From Membranipora membranacea (lineage: Eukaryota; Bryozoa; Gymnolaemata; Cheilostomatida; Membraniporidae), in the NCBI GenBank assembly GCA_914767715.1, contig OU612070.1, forward strand, positions 14,279,501-14,343,500: a DNA stretch of 64,000 bases. Reading direction: 5' to 3'. Under the pieces are notes generated by a model, which was given only the letters and a program-made list of their open reading frames with translations, did no database searches and was not told the DNA's origin. This document shows, piece by piece, positions 63,538 to 64,000 of the stretch. The position numbers and the translations under genes were made by a program. The number at the start of each line of letters is the position of its first letter. The first letter of the stretch is position 1.

Positions 63538-64000
63538 TCAAATATAAAGAGTGCTATTTTTAAATTTCAAATTATTGTTGGTAGAATAATCCTGAGAGAG
63601 GAGTAAGTGAGAAACACACACAAAAAAAGTTTGGTTACATTTAATTTTGATTGAATCTATCTTTTTGTTAACATAATTTAATTTTCTTCACCGCCTGCAG
63701 ATGTCAATGGCCTTAGTAAACAAAAGTGTTGAAAAACAACTGCACCCTCGGCAACAACTTATAAATCTTTTATTATTGGCAAATCTTACTATAACAAAAC
63801 ATGAAAATGATAAAAAGATGATTCACACTGATGACAATCCAATGGAGACACCTCCTCAACATATCAAAGTTCCTCAAACATCAGTCAAGGCAATGATACT
63901 CACTGCGCTTCTCATCAAATTTTATTATGTTAGTGTCATATCTGTGATTTTTTTTTAATTCACATGCTAACCATTTCTTCAGTGAGAAGCACAAAATATT
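63538..64000. other. 3' flank of the WSC gene
   Basis: AT-rich sequence after the stop. An 85-codon ORF at 63701-63958 is preceded by an acceptor-like CTGCAG but matches no family I know. I see no convincing AATAAA before the window ends. Confidence 0.4.

Noticed and set aside
63701-63958. 85-codon ORF after the WSC gene
   Set aside because: Low-complexity, no recognisable family; may be an exon of a gene beyond the window but cannot be supported.

Overview
This is eukaryotic, intron-rich, AT-rich DNA carrying four genes, all on the + strand. The content suggests a sponge, probably a demosponge: a short-chain collagen C4-like protein, modular CUB/SEA/EGF and WSC receptors, compact genes with many phase-1 introns, and introns full of small non-autonomous transposons. 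The assignment rests on family content only.

Layout. (1) 394-48785: the 3' part of one giant gene, which starts upstream of the window. I could place 72 exons whose lengths and phases join into one frame of 3,830 codons including the stop. They encode a tandem array of a roughly 7-kb genomic unit: [CUB-A, six-Cys module, Thr linker, CUB-B, six-Cys module plus Thr linker, CUB-C, Thr linker], 493 residues per unit, with five full units and two partial ones. Then come two divergent CUB domains, a long Thr/Pro mucin stretch, a SEA-like domain with a GSVVV cleavage motif, EGF/follistatin-N-like modules, one transmembrane helix and a tail of about 77 residues. (2) 51127-55134: a 9-exon arylsulfatase of the ARSB/I/J type. 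(3) about 55622/55904-58088: a membrane-anchored short-chain collagen with a C4-like C-terminal domain; its first exon is uncertain. (4) 59268-63537: an 8-exon receptor with two WSC domains, a Ser/Thr stalk, one transmembrane helix and a tyrosine-rich tail with ITAM-like spacing.

The tandem array is young and mosaic. Units 1-4 are nearly identical even in their introns and share a tRNA-derived SINE and a 491-bp fold-back MITE at the same sites. Units 1-3 also share a second fold-back element of about 535 bp; unit 4 has instead a private 165-bp hairpin element with a target-site duplication visible against the empty site in its paralogues. Unit 5 has a private 570-bp element. These insertions and diagnostic residues order the duplications and show exchange between units.

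Functionally, three of the four genes look like cell-surface or matrix proteins and the fourth is a secreted or lysosomal sulfatase. No operon or shared pathway is implied. The most novel items are the six-Cys module, which has beta-defensin-like cysteine spacing but an acidic composition, and the expanding CUB/mucin/SEA receptor.
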